Notes: generated from the sequence alone by a model not told the origin. Shown: positions 9,218 through 18,739, counted from the stretch's first letter. The stretch: DNA of 64,000 nucleotides from Azoarcus sp. DN11 (GCF_003628555.1 NZ_CP021731.1:1984001-2048000), one strand, 5' to 3'. Numbers and translations are program-made.

Positions 9218-10225
9218 ATGAGCACTATGACACTCAGCGAAGCCGCGCAAGCGGACGTGCGTGGCGAACAATCATTGGAAGTCCTCGTGACAGGCAAGCG
9301 GAGCGAGGCGGCGGACATCTGCTCGATCGAATTCCGCCTGCCCGACGGCGGGGCGTTGCCCGAGTTTTCCGCGGGGGCGCATATCGACGTCCATATCGAC
9401 GGTCTGGTTCGGCAGTATTCCCTGTGCAACCATCCGCGCGAGCGCGAGCGTTACGTGATCGGCGTGCTGCGCGACCCGAACTCGAAGGGCGGGTCTGTAG
9501 CGCTGCACGAGAAGTTGCGGGAGGGCGACCGCGTCCGTGTCGGCATGCCGCGGAATCTCTTTCCGTTGGCGCCGGCCGGCCGAACGATCCTGATCGCGGG
9601 CGGTATCGGGGTCACCCCCATTCTGTGCATGGCCGAGCAGCTCGCCGACCAGGGGGCGGACTTTGAATTGCATTATTGTGCTCGCTCACGCACCGCCGCG
9701 GCGTTTGTCGAGCGCATCGCGCAGTCGCGATTCGCGTCGCGGGCGCATTGCTATTTCGACGACGAGCCGCAGGCGCTGCGCTTCGTCGCGGACGAGGTGC
9801 TGGCAAGCCCGACGCACGATACCCACGTCTACGTGTGCGGCCCGACTGGTTTCATGGATCACGTACTGGACGCCGCGGCCCGCAAGGGATGGGCCGACGA
9901 CTACGTTCATCGCGAGTACTTCAAGGCCCCGGAAACCGCGGCGGATGAAGCCGCGAGCGCGGAGTTCGAGGTCGAGATCGCCAGCAGCGGCAAAGTCTTC
10001 ACCATTCCGGCCGATCGCAGCGTCGTTTCCGTGCTGGCCGATAACGGCGTCTACATTGCGACCGGTTGTGACCAGGGGGTATGCGGAACCTGCCTCACCG
10101 GCGTCGTCGAAGGGGTTCCCGAACACCGCGACGCCCTTATGAGCGCGGCCGAGCGGGCGGCGAACAACCAGTTCACGCCGTGCTGCTCGCGGTCGAAGAG
10201 CCGGCGGCTCGTGCTCGATCTCTGA
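9218..10225 (+). CDS. Phthalate-dioxygenase-type reductase (flavin, NADH, 2Fe-2S)
   Basis: 335-aa three-domain reductase. A flavin domain holds the QYSLC motif, an NADH domain holds GGIGVTP (about residues 126-132), and a C-terminal plant-type [2Fe-2S] ferredoxin domain has Cys284, Cys289, Cys292 and a Cys pair at 322-323. This is the vanillate demethylase/phthalate dioxygenase reductase layout. It sits directly behind the P450 with no separate ferredoxin gene, so it probably reduces the P450 itself, an unfused version of the CYP116B reductase module. That assignment is inference from order. Confidence 0.88.
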   Translation: MSTMTLSEAAQADVRGEQSLEVLVTGKRSEAADICSIEFRLPDGGALPEFSAGAHIDVHIDGLVRQYSLCNHPRERERYVIGVLRDPNSKGGSVALHEKLREGDRVRVGMPRNLFPLAPAGRTILIAGGIGVTPILCMAEQLADQGADFELHYCARSRTAAAFVERIAQSRFASRAHCYFDDEPQALRFVADEVLASPTHDTHVYVCGPTGFMDHVLDAAARKGWADDYVHREYFKAPETAADEAASAEFEVEIASSGKVFTIPADRSVVSVLADNGVYIATGCDQGVCGTCLTGVVEGVPEHRDALMSAAERAANNQFTPCCSRSKSRRLVLDL

Positions 10226-10319
10226 GTCTCCGAAATCGATAGAGCAATAGATAGAGCGCCAACCGTTTGCCCTAAATCGTTCGGCTTCGATAGCGACGTT
10301 GGTCCAAGGAGGCTCCGCC

Positions 10320-10344
10320 GGGCTTCGACAGGCTGAGCCCGAAC
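10320..10344 (+). repeat. Extragenic hairpin repeat candidate
   Basis: A GGGCT...AGCCC hairpin with the core TTCGACAGGCTGAGCCCGAA. Very similar extragenic copies are widespread in proteobacterial genomes (recalled, not searched). It lies between the reductase stop and a terminator. Confidence 0.45.
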
Positions 10345-10370
10345 GTTACGGAATTGCTGGGGTGAGAAAG

Positions 10371-10411
10371 ACGAGGCGGGTGTGCATGCGCACACTCGCC
10401 TCGTTTCTTTT
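10371..10411 (+). terminator. Terminator after the P450/reductase operon
   Basis: 15-bp stem (one G-T pair) from 10371-10385 to 10390-10404 with loop ATGC, followed by TTCTTTT. Confidence 0.85.
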
Positions 10412-10455
10412 GCGGCCGCTCCAGCCGGACATGCAAACATTCGTGATTGCATTAA

Positions 10456-10466
10456 AGGTTCAACCA
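10456..10466 (+). promoter_or_regulatory. FadR-type operator upstream of etfBA
   Basis: AGGTTCAACCA, 10 of 11 to the recurrent palindrome, 134 bases before etfB. It lies between a weak TTGCAT (10447) and TAGGAT (10471), where bound repressor would block polymerase. Confidence 0.6.
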
Positions 10467-10599
10467 ATGATAGGATGAATCGACGTCGCCCGTGACTCGG
10501 CCGCAGGCAGTGTGGGGCGGCGCAACGATCAGACTGGGCCCGGGGTTGGCGCGTCGTGCTCCGGTCGACCCACGCAATACTGCCGTTAATGGAGTGAAG

Positions 10600-11361
10600 A
10601 TGAAGATACTGGTACCGGTGAAGCGGGTGGTCGATTACAACGTGAAGGTCAGGGTCAAGGCCGACGGTAGCGGTGTCGATCTTGGCGGCGTGAAGATGAG
10701 CATGAATCCGTTTGACGAGATCGCCGTCGAGGAGGCCGTGCGTCTGAGGGAGGCGGGGGTGGCGACGGAGGTGGTGGCCGTCTCCTGCGGCCCGGTGGCG
10801 TGCCAGGACACCCTGCGCACGGCGCTGGCGATCGGTGCGGACCGCGCCATCCTGGTCGAGTGCGGCGAAACGGGAGATGCGGAACTGCAGCCGTTGGCGG
10901 TCGCGAAGCTGCTGAAGGCGGTGACCGAGCAGGAGCAGCCAGCGCTCGTCGTGTGCGGGAAGCAGGCGATCGACAATGACGCCAACCAGGTCGGGCAGAT
11001 GCTCGCGGCGCTGCTCGGCTGGCCGCAGGCAACCTGCGTGTCGAAACTCGGCATCGATGGCAGCGTGGCTCGTGTGACGCGCGAAATCGACGGTGGACTG
11101 GAAGCGCTGGAAGTGGACCTGCCGGCGCTCGTTACGACCGATCTGCGGCTCAATGAGCCGCGCTATGCGACCTTGCCGTCGATCATGAAGGCGAAGAAGA
11201 AGCCGCTCACGACCGTATCGCCGGCCGAGCTGGGCGTGGAGATCGCTCCGCGCCTGCTCACGCTGCAGGTGTCGGAGCCTGCGCGGCGGAGCGCGGGCGT
11301 CAAGGTGGGCGACGTGAAGGAGCTCCTGGCCAAACTCACGAACGAAGCGGCGGTGATCTGA
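10600..11361 (+). CDS. etfB: Electron transfer flavoprotein beta subunit
   Basis: 253-aa ETF beta subunit with the textbook N-terminus ([13 protein letters not shown]) and the AMP-binding/recognition-loop region typical of proteobacterial EtfB. It pairs with EtfA to take electrons from acyl-CoA dehydrogenases and pass them to ETF-quinone oxidoreductase. The frame is open upstream to 10492, but the ATG at 10600 matches the family start and is preceded by GGAG. The etfA ATG follows its stop with no gap. An operator-like palindrome lies upstream, so this pair looks dedicated to the four acyl-CoA dehydrogenase genes in the cluster. Confidence 0.95.
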   Translation: MKILVPVKRVVDYNVKVRVKADGSGVDLGGVKMSMNPFDEIAVEEAVRLREAGVATEVVAVSCGPVACQDTLRTALAIGADRAILVECGETGDAELQPLAVAKLLKAVTEQEQPALVVCGKQAIDNDANQVGQMLAALLGWPQATCVSKLGIDGSVARVTREIDGGLEALEVDLPALVTTDLRLNEPRYATLPSIMKAKKKPLTTVSPAELGVEIAPRLLTLQVSEPARRSAGVKVGDVKELLAKLTNEAAVI

Positions 11362-12303
11362 ATGGCGATCTTGGTAATTGCAGAGCACGACAACGCAGCC
11401 ATCCGGGCCGCGACCCTGAATACGGTTACGGCGGCCCGCCGGATCGGCGGCGATGTCGACGTCCTGGTGGCCGGCAGCGATTGCGCGGCGGTCGTCGCGG
11501 CCGCGGCGCAGATCGGCGGCGTGAGAACGGTCCTGCATGCGGATGCGCCGCATTACGCCGATGGCGGCGCCGAGAACCTCGCGGCTCTCGTCGTCGCCAA
11601 TGCAACGGGTTACCGCCACATCCTTGCGCCGGCTTCGGGCTTCGGCAAAAACGTCGCGCCGCGCGTGGCGGCGTCGCTGGATTCGGCGCAGATCTCCGAG
11701 ATTGTTGCGGTCGAGTCCGAGGACACCTTCGTCCGCCCTATTTATGCCGGCAACGCCCTCGCGAAAGTGAAATCCGTCGACGCCGTGAAGGTGATCACCG
11801 TGCGGTCCACTGCCTTCGAGGCGGCGGAGCAGGGTGGGGGCGCGGCGATCGAGACTATCGCGGCCGCGCCTGCGTTCGGACGCGTGCGCGTCGTCGGCCG
11901 CGAATTGACCAGATCGGCACGACCGGAACTGGGTGGCGCCAGGATCGTCGTGTCCGGCGGGCGCGGCATGGGCAGCGACGAAAACTTCCACGCGCTGCTG
12001 GAGCCTCTTGCCGACCGCCTCGGTGCCGCGATCGGGGCGAGCCGCGCGGCCGTCGATGCAGGCTTCGCGCCGAACGACTATCAGGTCGGGCAGACCGGCA
12101 AGGTCATTGCGCCGCAGCTCTACATAGCGGTGGGGATCTCCGGCGCCATCCAGCATCTGGCCGGCATGAAGGATTCGCGTGTGATCGTCGCGATCAACAA
12201 GGATCCGGAGGCGCCGATCTTCGACGTTGCCGATTACGGAATCGTCGGCGATCTCTTCACTCTTGTGCCCGAATTGACGGCCGAGCTTGCGCCCTCCGCC
12301 TGA
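11362..12303 (+). CDS. etfA: Electron transfer flavoprotein alpha subunit
   Basis: 313-aa ETF alpha subunit. The C-terminal FAD-binding domain is clear: [11 protein letters not shown] near residue 198, [11 protein letters not shown] and the [10 protein letters not shown] stretch, ending with [19 protein letters not shown]. It starts on the base after the etfB stop, so the two are translationally linked. A terminator follows at 12336, making etfBA a two-gene unit. Electrons from FAD go to the membrane quinone pool through a separate oxidoreductase not present in this window. Confidence 0.95.
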   Translation: MAILVIAEHDNAAIRAATLNTVTAARRIGGDVDVLVAGSDCAAVVAAAAQIGGVRTVLHADAPHYADGGAENLAALVVANATGYRHILAPASGFGKNVAPRVAASLDSAQISEIVAVESEDTFVRPIYAGNALAKVKSVDAVKVITVRSTAFEAAEQGGGAAIETIAAAPAFGRVRVVGRELTRSARPELGGARIVVSGGRGMGSDENFHALLEPLADRLGAAIGASRAAVDAGFAPNDYQVGQTGKVIAPQLYIAVGISGAIQHLAGMKDSRVIVAINKDPEAPIFDVADYGIVGDLFTLVPELTAELAPSA

Positions 12304-12335
12304 GGACAATCTTCTCTCCACGCTGGCTCCTCTTT

Positions 12336-12368
12336 GCCCGTCGCCATTTCGGTCGCGGGCTTTTTTTT
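12336..12368 (+). terminator. Terminator after etfA
   Basis: GCCCG...CGGGC stem with a partly paired inner stem, followed by eight T at 12361-12368. Confidence 0.75.
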
Positions 12369-12414
12369 GTCCTAACCCGGTCCGATGCTATGCAGATTCT
12401 CGATATTCGAAGCG

Positions 12415-12443
12415 TTGACGCCCGCAATGGGAGTCATTATAGT
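12415..12443 (+). promoter_or_regulatory. Sigma70-like promoter of the hydratase/ligase operon
   Basis: TTGACG, 17-bp spacer, TATAGT. The perfect operator palindrome at 12443-12453 starts on the last base of the -10 box, so a bound regulator would cover the transcription start. Confidence 0.7.
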
Positions 12444-12453
12444 GGTTGAACCA
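12443..12453 (+). promoter_or_regulatory. Perfect FadR-type operator
   Basis: TGGTTGAACCA, the full recurrent palindrome (TGGT-N3-ACCA core typical of FadR-subfamily GntR sites), overlapping the promoter of the hydratase operon. Confidence 0.75.
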
Positions 12454-12574
12454 TTGATTTTTTGGTGCGATTGTCGGAGCGCGCGAATACGTGACGAATG
12501 CTCTGCGACGCCTTGCGACGAAGGATGCGACCTGGTTCTGGCGCGTGCCGGGGCCTCGATGCGAGGACATCGAA

Positions 12575-13438
12575 ATGCTCAATTACGGCAAGACCCGTGA
12601 CTGGAAATCCGGCGACGTCCGGCACAGCTACACGACCAAGGACTCGATCCTCTACGCACTCGCGCTAGGCGTGGGTGCCGATCCGCTGGATGGACGCCAG
12701 TTGCGCTTCATCTACGAGAAGGAGCTCGCGGTCGTGCCGACGATGGCCGCCGTGCTCGCGTCGCCCGGCTTCTGGATGCGCGACCGTGCCGAGCTCGGCA
12801 TCGACCACCTCAAGATCGTGCACGCGGAGCAGGGCGTGCGACTGCACGCGGCGCTGCCGCCGCAGGGGACGTTGATCGGCCGCAGTCGCGTGGTGAGGGT
12901 GGTCGACAAGGGCGCGGGACGGGGCGCGATCCTGTACATCGAGAAGCAGCTCTACGACGAGGCGACGCAGCAGCTGATTGCCACGGCCGAGCAGGCAATG
13001 TTCTGCCGTGGCGATGGCGGGTTTTCGTTGGCGGGCGGCGGCGACGAGGCGCCTACCGGATTGCCGCCGACGCCGGACCGGCCGCCCGAGGCGGTAGTCG
13101 ATCTGGCCACCCGCCCAGATGCCGCTGCCTTATATCGCCTGTGCGGCGATCTCAACCCGCTCCACATCGACCCCGCAGTTGCGGCCAAGGCCGGCTTCCC
13201 GAAGCCGATCCTGCATGGGCTCGCGACCTACGGCATGGCGTGCCGGGGCCTGCTCGAACTGTATTGCGACTACGACCCGCTGCGGCTTCGCTCGATCCGC
13301 GGGCGTCTGTCCGCGCCCGTGTATCCCGGCGAGACGCTGCGCGTCGAATGCTGGCGCGAGGGTGGCGAGGTCGCCTTCCGGGTACGGGCGCTCGAGCGTA
13401 ACGTCGTCGTGCTGTCACACGGCAGGGCCGAGGTGTAA
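12575..13438 (+). CDS. Hydratase-2 / MaoC-type enoyl-CoA hydratase
   Basis: 287-aa double-hotdog enoyl-CoA hydratase of the peroxisomal MFE-2 hydratase type, producing (3R)-hydroxyacyl-CoA. The catalytic signature lies at residues 187-220: Asp192, Asn194 and His197 in CGDLNPLHID, then GFPKPILHGLATYG. The N-terminal half keeps the expected DSILYALALG and FIYE blocks. The frame extends upstream to 12491, but the ATG at 12575 has a GAGGAC ribosome site and gives the normal family length. Such enzymes serve beta-oxidation of steroid side chains and methyl-branched acids (ChsH3, Hsd4B). First gene of an operon running to about 17.7 kb. Confidence 0.88.
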   Translation: MLNYGKTRDWKSGDVRHSYTTKDSILYALALGVGADPLDGRQLRFIYEKELAVVPTMAAVLASPGFWMRDRAELGIDHLKIVHAEQGVRLHAALPPQGTLIGRSRVVRVVDKGAGRGAILYIEKQLYDEATQQLIATAEQAMFCRGDGGFSLAGGGDEAPTGLPPTPDRPPEAVVDLATRPDAAALYRLCGDLNPLHIDPAVAAKAGFPKPILHGLATYGMACRGLLELYCDYDPLRLRSIRGRLSAPVYPGETLRVECWREGGEVAFRVRALERNVVVLSHGRAEV

Positions 13439-13506
13439 GGGCGGCAGCCGGTTCTTCAATCCGCAGGGGCCCGGCAGCGGCGCACCGGGACCGTCAAGGA
13501 GGGGTA

Positions 13507-13725
13507 ATGAACGATAGATTCTTTGCGATTCGACTGATCTTGCGCTTCGGGACCCTTGGCGCATGGGTGATCTCGGCTGCATTCGGGTTGAGTGCTGCGG
13601 TCCTGCTGTGGCCTGCAATGGGGTGGATGGCACCGCTTGTCGCGCTGCTCGCTGCCGGCCTCGCCTTCCTGCTGTGCAAGAGCTACGTCGAGCTTGTTTC
13701 CATCGTGTTCTCGATGGTGCATTAG
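13507..13725 (+). CDS. Small two-helix membrane protein, unknown function
   Basis: 72-aa protein with a basic N-terminus and two hydrophobic helices, about residues 14-36 and 40-62, joined by a short turn around Pro37-Gly39. It has a strong ribosome site (AAGGAGGGG) seven bases before the ATG and lies between the hydratase and ligase genes in the same direction, so it is probably a genuine operon member. I do not recognise a family. It may help membrane association or substrate transport; that is a guess. Confidence 0.65.
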   Translation: MNDRFFAIRLILRFGTLGAWVISAAFGLSAAVLLWPAMGWMAPLVALLAAGLAFLLCKSYVELVSIVFSMVH

Positions 13726-13785
13726 ACGGACGCGCGGCGCGGACCGACGGAGAGACGGTTTCACTACAAGAACGAAGGAGGACAA

Positions 13786-15381
13786 ATGGAGATACATGCA
13801 ACCTTGCCGCGGCTGGCCTACCAGCATGCGCTGAATGTGCCGGACCAGATCGCGCTGGTGTCGATCGGCCAGGGCTCGGTGACCTGGGGCGAGCTTTGGG
13901 ATTCCGCAAGGCGCTGGGCAGGCTGGCTCGAAGCGAATGGCGTCCGGCCGGGCGACCGCGTCGCGTCGCTGGCCCCGCAATCGCTCGAGGGTACCTATCT
14001 ATGGATGGGCTGCGCCGCGGCGGGCGCGGTCGAAGTCTCGATCAACAACCAGTTCCGCGGCGAGTGGCTGCGGCACGCGCTGCGCGTGTCGTCCGCCAAG
14101 GTTGTCGTGCTCGCGCGGAAGTTCCTCGAGCAGGCGCTCGCGGTCATCGACGGGACGGGCGTGGAGACGATCCTCGTCTACGATGCGCCGAACGAGACGT
14201 TCGGCGCGGATTGCTGCGTGAAGATCGTCACGGCATCGCCCGAATCGGCTCCGCCGGGCGGTTGCGACGGCGAACCGCAGGTATTCCCGCACGATATCGC
14301 GTGCATTCTCTACACGTCGGGAACGACGGGGGTATCGAAGGCGGTCGAGATCCCGTGGGCCCTGCTGCACCACACCGCGGCGACCTACGGTCTGACGTTC
14401 GAGCGCGGGCCCAATCAGGTCTTCTACTTTCCATATTCCGCGTACCACCTGTCGGGGCGCGACGCGCTCTATTCTGCGGCGCTCACCGGCGGGCGGTCCG
14501 TGGTTCGCGATGTCTTCTCGACGTCGTCGTTCTGGGACGACATCCGCGAACACGGCTGCACCTGGACGCTCCTGTTCGCCGCGACGGCGCGATTCCTCGC
14601 GAGCGTGCCGGAAAGCCCGGACGATTTGGACAATCCGCTCGAACTGGTGCTCATCAACCCGCTGCTGCCGGAAACCGACGCCCTCAGGCGCCGCTTCGGT
14701 TTCCGCACGTATGCGACCTACGGCATGACCGAGACCGGCATCACGCTGGTGACGCCCCCCGATCACGCCATGTCCGCGCATGCCGGCTGTTGTGGCCGCC
14801 CGGTTGAAGGGCTGGAGGTGAGGCTGGTCGATCCGCACGACCACGCGGTGGGGCCGGGCGAAGTCGGGGAGCTGGTGGTCCGTGGGCGCGATCCGTGGAT
14901 GATCACGACGGGCTATCAGGGGGCGCCGGAGGCGACTGTGAAAGCCTGGCGGAACGGATGGTTCCATTCCGGCGATCTGTTCCGGGTGGATGCGCAGGGT
15001 TACTACTACTACATCGATCGATCGAAGGACATGATCCGCCGCCGTGGCGAAAACATCTCGTCGTTCGAACTCGAATCGGCCGTCCTCACGCACGCGACTA
15101 TTGCCGAAGCCGCAGCCGTGGGTGTTGCCTCGCCGCTAGGCGATGAGGAGGTACTGATCGCCGTCGTGGCGAAACCCGGCAAACACATCAATCCGCTCGA
15201 ACTCGTTTCCTACCTGCAGGAGCGGGTCCCCCGCTTTGCGGTGCCGCGCTACGTACGCATCCTCGACGAGCTGCCCAAGACGCAATCGACGATGCGGGTG
15301 CAAAGACAGGTGCTGCGGTCGGAAGGCATTGCCGACGGCACGTGGGACCGCGCCGAAGCTGTTGAGAAAGCGGTCGCATGA
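13786..15381 (+). CDS. AMP-forming acyl-CoA ligase (CaiC-like)
   Basis: 531-aa ANL-superfamily ligase activating a carboxylic acid to its CoA thioester through an acyl-adenylate. Visible are the P-loop [13 protein letters not shown] near residue 176, TYGMTETG near 309, and the hinge region SGDLFRVD...[15 protein letters not shown]. It resembles crotonobetaine/carnitine-CoA ligase-type members. The usual C-terminal PKT..GK motif reads [11 protein letters not shown], so the lysine that contacts the adenylate is an arginine. A GGAGGAC ribosome site precedes the ATG. The racemase gene follows 34 bases later. Confidence 0.88.
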   Translation: MEIHATLPRLAYQHALNVPDQIALVSIGQGSVTWGELWDSARRWAGWLEANGVRPGDRVASLAPQSLEGTYLWMGCAAAGAVEVSINNQFRGEWLRHALRVSSAKVVVLARKFLEQALAVIDGTGVETILVYDAPNETFGADCCVKIVTASPESAPPGGCDGEPQVFPHDIACILYTSGTTGVSKAVEIPWALLHHTAATYGLTFERGPNQVFYFPYSAYHLSGRDALYSAALTGGRSVVRDVFSTSSFWDDIREHGCTWTLLFAATARFLASVPESPDDLDNPLELVLINPLLPETDALRRRFGFRTYATYGMTETGITLVTPPDHAMSAHAGCCGRPVEGLEVRLVDPHDHAVGPGEVGELVVRGRDPWMITTGYQGAPEATVKAWRNGWFHSGDLFRVDAQGYYYYIDRSKDMIRRRGENISSFELESAVLTHATIAEAAAVGVASPLGDEEVLIAVVAKPGKHINPLELVSYLQERVPRFAVPRYVRILDELPKTQSTMRVQRQVLRSEGIADGTWDRAEAVEKAVA

Positions 15382-15415
15382 CCGCGTCCGCTCCCGACTG
15401 GAGGAAACCGAGACA

Positions 15416-16555
15416 ATGAAGAACGAACGCCGCGGGCCGCTGACGGGCCTGAAGATCGTCGAATTTGCCGGCATCGGGCCGGCGCCTTTCTGCGCCAGCC
15501 TGCTCGCCGACATGGGCGCGGACGTGATCCGCATCGACCGTGCCGATCAGGCCGGAAACCCCCCCGATCTGCTGACGCGCGGGCGCCGTTCGGTGGCGCT
15601 CAACCTAAAAGATCCCGCCTCCATCGAAGTCTGCCTGGCCTTGCTCGAGCGTGCCGACGCCCTCATCGAGGGCTTCCGGCCGGGGGTCATGGAGCGCCTG
15701 GGGCTGGGGCCGGATGTCGTGCTGGCGCGCAACCCGAAGCTCGCCTATGGTCGCATGACCGGCTGGGGACAGACCGGCCCGCTCGCGCAGACCGCCGGCC
15801 ACGACATCAACTACATCGCACTGAGTGGCGCGCTGGCGGCGATCGGGACGCAGGAGCAACCGGTGCCGCCCCTGAACCTTGCCGGCGATTTCGGCGGCGG
15901 ATCGCTGTATCTCGGCCTCGGGCTGCTCGCGGCGGTCCTGCACGCGCGCCAGACCGGCTGCGGGCAGGTCATCGACTGCTCGATGGTCGAAGGGGCCGCC
16001 TCGCTTATGGGCTTGTACTACGAATTCCATGCAGCCGGGCAATGGGGCGAGCGGGCGACGAACCTGCTCGACGGCGGCGCGCATTTTTACGTTCCGTACC
16101 GCTGTGCGGACGGAAAATGGATCTGCATCGGCGCGATCGAGCCTCAGTTCTATGCCTTGCTGATTGAGAAGCTGGGGCTGGCTTCCAGCGTGGATCTCGC
16201 GAAGCAGAACGATCCGGCGGAGTGGCCGGCAATGAAGGCGAAGCTGGCGGAACTGATCGCCACGCGCACGCGCGACGAATGGTGCCGCTTGCTCGAAGGC
16301 ACCGACGCCTGCGTCGCCCCGATCCTGGATCTCGCGGAGGCGCCCCTGCACCCGCACAACCTTGCGCGCGGCACGTTCGTCGAGATCGATGGCCAGTTGC
16401 AGCCGGGCGTGGCGCCACGCTTTTCCGCGACGCCTGGGCAGGCGGGCAGGAAGCCGGCGTGCGTGGGCGCGGATTCGGAGGCGGTCCTTGCCGAATGGGG
16501 CATTCCCGAGCGCGCGATCGCGCAGGTGAAGGTGTCCCCACGGCCACAGCGATAA
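15416..16555 (+). CDS. Alpha-methylacyl-CoA racemase (CaiB/BaiF superfamily)
   Basis: 379-aa class-III CoA-transferase-fold protein that looks like a racemase rather than a transferase. The three AMACR catalytic residues are present in their own contexts: His129 in GHDINY, Asp158 in AGDFGGG and Glu242 in GAIEPQFY (mycobacterial MCR uses His126, Asp156, Glu241). It would interconvert (2R)- and (2S)-2-methylacyl-CoA so that acyl-CoA dehydrogenases can act, as in degradation of steroid side chains or isoprenoid acids. The frame is open from 15236, but the ATG at 15416 has GGAGG upstream and the expected N-terminus. Confidence 0.9.
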   Translation: MKNERRGPLTGLKIVEFAGIGPAPFCASLLADMGADVIRIDRADQAGNPPDLLTRGRRSVALNLKDPASIEVCLALLERADALIEGFRPGVMERLGLGPDVVLARNPKLAYGRMTGWGQTGPLAQTAGHDINYIALSGALAAIGTQEQPVPPLNLAGDFGGGSLYLGLGLLAAVLHARQTGCGQVIDCSMVEGAASLMGLYYEFHAAGQWGERATNLLDGGAHFYVPYRCADGKWICIGAIEPQFYALLIEKLGLASSVDLAKQNDPAEWPAMKAKLAELIATRTRDEWCRLLEGTDACVAPILDLAEAPLHPHNLARGTFVEIDGQLQPGVAPRFSATPGQAGRKPACVGADSEAVLAEWGIPERAIAQVKVSPRPQR

Positions 16556-16637
16556 GCACGGCCGTGCGGAGGGCCTGGTTCCATCAGAAGTCATAAATAG
16601 ATTGCCGACCGGGCGTGTTTCCCGTTCGGCACAACAT

Positions 16638-16662
16638 CCGGAGGGCGCATGACGCCCTCCGG
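16638..16662 (+). repeat. Perfect 10-bp inverted repeat (hairpin)
   Basis: CCGGAGGGCG / CGCCCTCCGG around CATGA, in the gap between the racemase and the metallo-hydrolase. No T-run follows, so it may be an RNA-stabilising or attenuating hairpin rather than a terminator. Confidence 0.5.
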
Positions 16663-16688
16663 TCGCATCCCCATTCAGAGTGCTGCCG

Positions 16689-17741
16689 ATGCTTGACTAC
16701 CCCTGGACCGACGCACCCGCACCGGGCGCGGCAATCGCGCTCGCGCCGGGAGTGCTGTGGCTGCGCATGCCGATGCCGATGGCACCGCGACATATCAACC
16801 TCTGGGCCATCCGCGACCGAGACCCGCAAACGGGTCTGCGCGGTTGGACCATCGTCGATGCCGGGCTCCACACCCAGGAAACCATCGACCACTGGGAAGC
16901 GCTCCTGTCACCGTCGGGGGCGCTCGAAGGCGAGCCGATCCTGCGCGTCGTCGTGACCCACCTGCATCCCGACCACGCCGGCATGGCCGGCTGGCTCACG
17001 CGCCGTTTCGACGCGCCCCTGTCGATGACCGAACGCGAGCACCGGGCTTGCTGCGCGATGTTCGACGAGGACGGCCGCGAGGCGCCCGATGACGTCCTCG
17101 CCTTCAACCGCAGGGCGGGCTGGTCCGACGAGCAGATCACGCGCTTTCGCAGCCGCTTCGGCAGCTTTGGACGCTTGATCCATCCGCCGCCGCGTGAATA
17201 CCGCGTGCTTCGTGACGGCGAGACGCTGCAGATCGGCGATTACGCGTGGCGGGTCGTTGTCGGCAGGGGGCATTCGCCGGAGCACGCATGTCTCCATTGT
17301 CCCGGGCTGAAGCTCTTCATCTCGGGCGACCAAGTGCTGCCGCGGACGTCGTCCAACGTGTCGGTCGTGCCGTCGGAGCCGGACGGCGACCCGATTGCCG
17401 ACTGGTTCGATTCGATCGACAGGATCCGGGAGACGGTGCCGGACGACGTGCTCGTGCTGCCGGCTCACAACCTGCCGTTCCGCGGCCTGCATGCGCGCCT
17501 CGACCAGCTCGCCACCACCACCACGTCCTCGCTGGACGCCCTGAGAAGCTCGCTGGATTGCCCGCGGCGCGTCGTGGATATGTTCGCGCCCCTGTTCGGA
17601 CGGCCGATCCTGGAGTACGAACTCCTGATTCTCGCGACGGGGGAGGGGCAGGCGCACATCAACCACCTGCTGCAACGCCGTGAAGCCGTCGCCTGCCGGA
17701 TCGAGAACGGCGTTGCCTGGTATTGCGCGGCCGCCGCCTGA
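16689..17741 (+). CDS. MBL-fold metallo-hydrolase
   Basis: 350-aa metallo-beta-lactamase-fold hydrolase. The zinc motif HLHPDHAG lies near residue 95, a further metal His in GRGHSPEH near residue 194 and the bridging Asp in FISGDQV near 213. The last 100 residues match the winged-helix tail common in this group. It would hydrolyse an ester, lactone or thioester. The ATG at 16689 is chosen; a GTG three codons earlier is possible. It is last in its operon, with a strong terminator behind it. Confidence 0.85.
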   Translation: MLDYPWTDAPAPGAAIALAPGVLWLRMPMPMAPRHINLWAIRDRDPQTGLRGWTIVDAGLHTQETIDHWEALLSPSGALEGEPILRVVVTHLHPDHAGMAGWLTRRFDAPLSMTEREHRACCAMFDEDGREAPDDVLAFNRRAGWSDEQITRFRSRFGSFGRLIHPPPREYRVLRDGETLQIGDYAWRVVVGRGHSPEHACLHCPGLKLFISGDQVLPRTSSNVSVVPSEPDGDPIADWFDSIDRIRETVPDDVLVLPAHNLPFRGLHARLDQLATTTTSSLDALRSSLDCPRRVVDMFAPLFGRPILEYELLILATGEGQAHINHLLQRREAVACRIENGVAWYCAAAA

Positions 17742-17781
17742 GCGCGCGTCCTGATACGCTGGTGGCGCCGGAAATGAAAAG

Positions 17782-17820
17782 GCCAGGGCCGGCGGATCGC
17801 TCCACCGGCCCTGGCTTTTT
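17782..17820 (+). terminator. Terminator between convergent operons
   Basis: Perfect 11-bp stem GCCAGGGCCGG / CCGGCCCTGGC, 12-base loop, then TTTTT. It ends the + operon 20 bases before the convergent crotonase stop. Confidence 0.9.
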
Positions 17821-17839
17821 CCTGCTTAGTGCGTCCGCG

Positions 17840-18637
17840 TCAGGCCGCCTGTACTTTCGCCCGGCGGGAGCTGATCGACTCGGCGACGGCGGCGACCGCC
17901 TGTTTATGGAAGGGGGTCGAGAAGCATTCCTTTTCCAAGGCGAGAGAGAGGTCCAGCGTCAGATTCACGGTCTGGCTCAGCGCCTTGTTCACCGCGCGCT
18001 TGGTCGAACGGATCGCGATCTGCGAGCCATTCGACAGCCGCGTCGCCAGCGCCATCGCCTTGTCGAAGACCTGGTCCGTAGGCACGACGTGGTTGATCAG
18101 CCCGATGCGCTCGGCTTCAGTCGCGCTCAGGCTGTCGCCGGTCATCAGGTATTCCTTCGCACGGGCGACGCCGACGAGCGATGGCCAGATCGCGGCGCCG
18201 CCGTCGCCGGCTGTGACGCCGATTAGCACGTGCGGATCGGCGATCTTTGCAGTGTCGGCCGCATAGATCACGTCGCAGAACAACACCAGCGTGGCGCCGA
18301 GGCCAGCCGCGGCGCCATTGACGGCGGCGATGATCGGTTGCGGCACTTCGAGCATGTCGAGGATGATTTTGCGCGCTTCGATCATGATCTTGTCGAGCGT
18401 CTCCGTCGTCAGGTTCATCACCATGTCGAGGTCGCCGCCCGCCGAAAAGGCCTTGCCCTCACCGGTGAAGACGACCGCGTTCGTGGTGTCGTCGGCCGCG
18501 ATCTCGGCGAAGACCTGTGACAGCTCGGTGTGCATCGTCTGATTGACGGCGTTGCGCGCGTCGGGGCGGTTCAGCGACATGACGAGGACGCTGCCGACCT
18601 TGCGGAACGACAGGGTCTGGAATTTTTCGTAGTTCAT
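17840..18637 (-). CDS. Enoyl-CoA hydratase/isomerase (crotonase family)
   Basis: 265-aa crotonase-fold protein. The oxyanion-hole segments SAGGDLDM and AAVNGAAAGLGA are both present, with TAGDGGAA where the second catalytic region lies, so an Asp stands at a position often held by Glu. The start is the ATG at 18637, preceded by GGAGGAGT; the longer frame begins in the intergenic gap. It is the last gene of the minus-strand operon that begins with the IpdB-like gene. It may hydrate an enoyl-CoA or hydrolyse a ring as EchA20 does; the sequence does not decide. Confidence 0.85.
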   Translation of the reverse strand: MNYEKFQTLSFRKVGSVLVMSLNRPDARNAVNQTMHTELSQVFAEIAADDTTNAVVFTGEGKAFSAGGDLDMVMNLTTETLDKIMIEARKIILDMLEVPQPIIAAVNGAAAGLGATLVLFCDVIYAADTAKIADPHVLIGVTAGDGGAAIWPSLVGVARAKEYLMTGDSLSATEAERIGLINHVVPTDQVFDKAMALATRLSNGSQIAIRSTKRAVNKALSQTVNLTLDLSLALEKECFSTPFHKQAVAAVAESISSRRAKVQAA

Positions 18638-18739
18638 TTCCGATACTCCTCCTTCTAGTTCATCGAAGATTCCGATGGGCATTGGGGCCGGTCGCCGACC
18701 CGCGACCGGGGGCGGGTGCGTTGTTCGGGTTGTGTAGTT

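Noticed and set aside
7741..9429. 562-codon antisense frame opposite the P450
   Set aside because: Shadow of the P450 gene, rich in Arg/His/Ala without recognisable domains.
10051..12321. 756-codon antisense frame opposite etfBA
   Set aside because: Shadow frame; etfB and etfA are certain on the plus strand.
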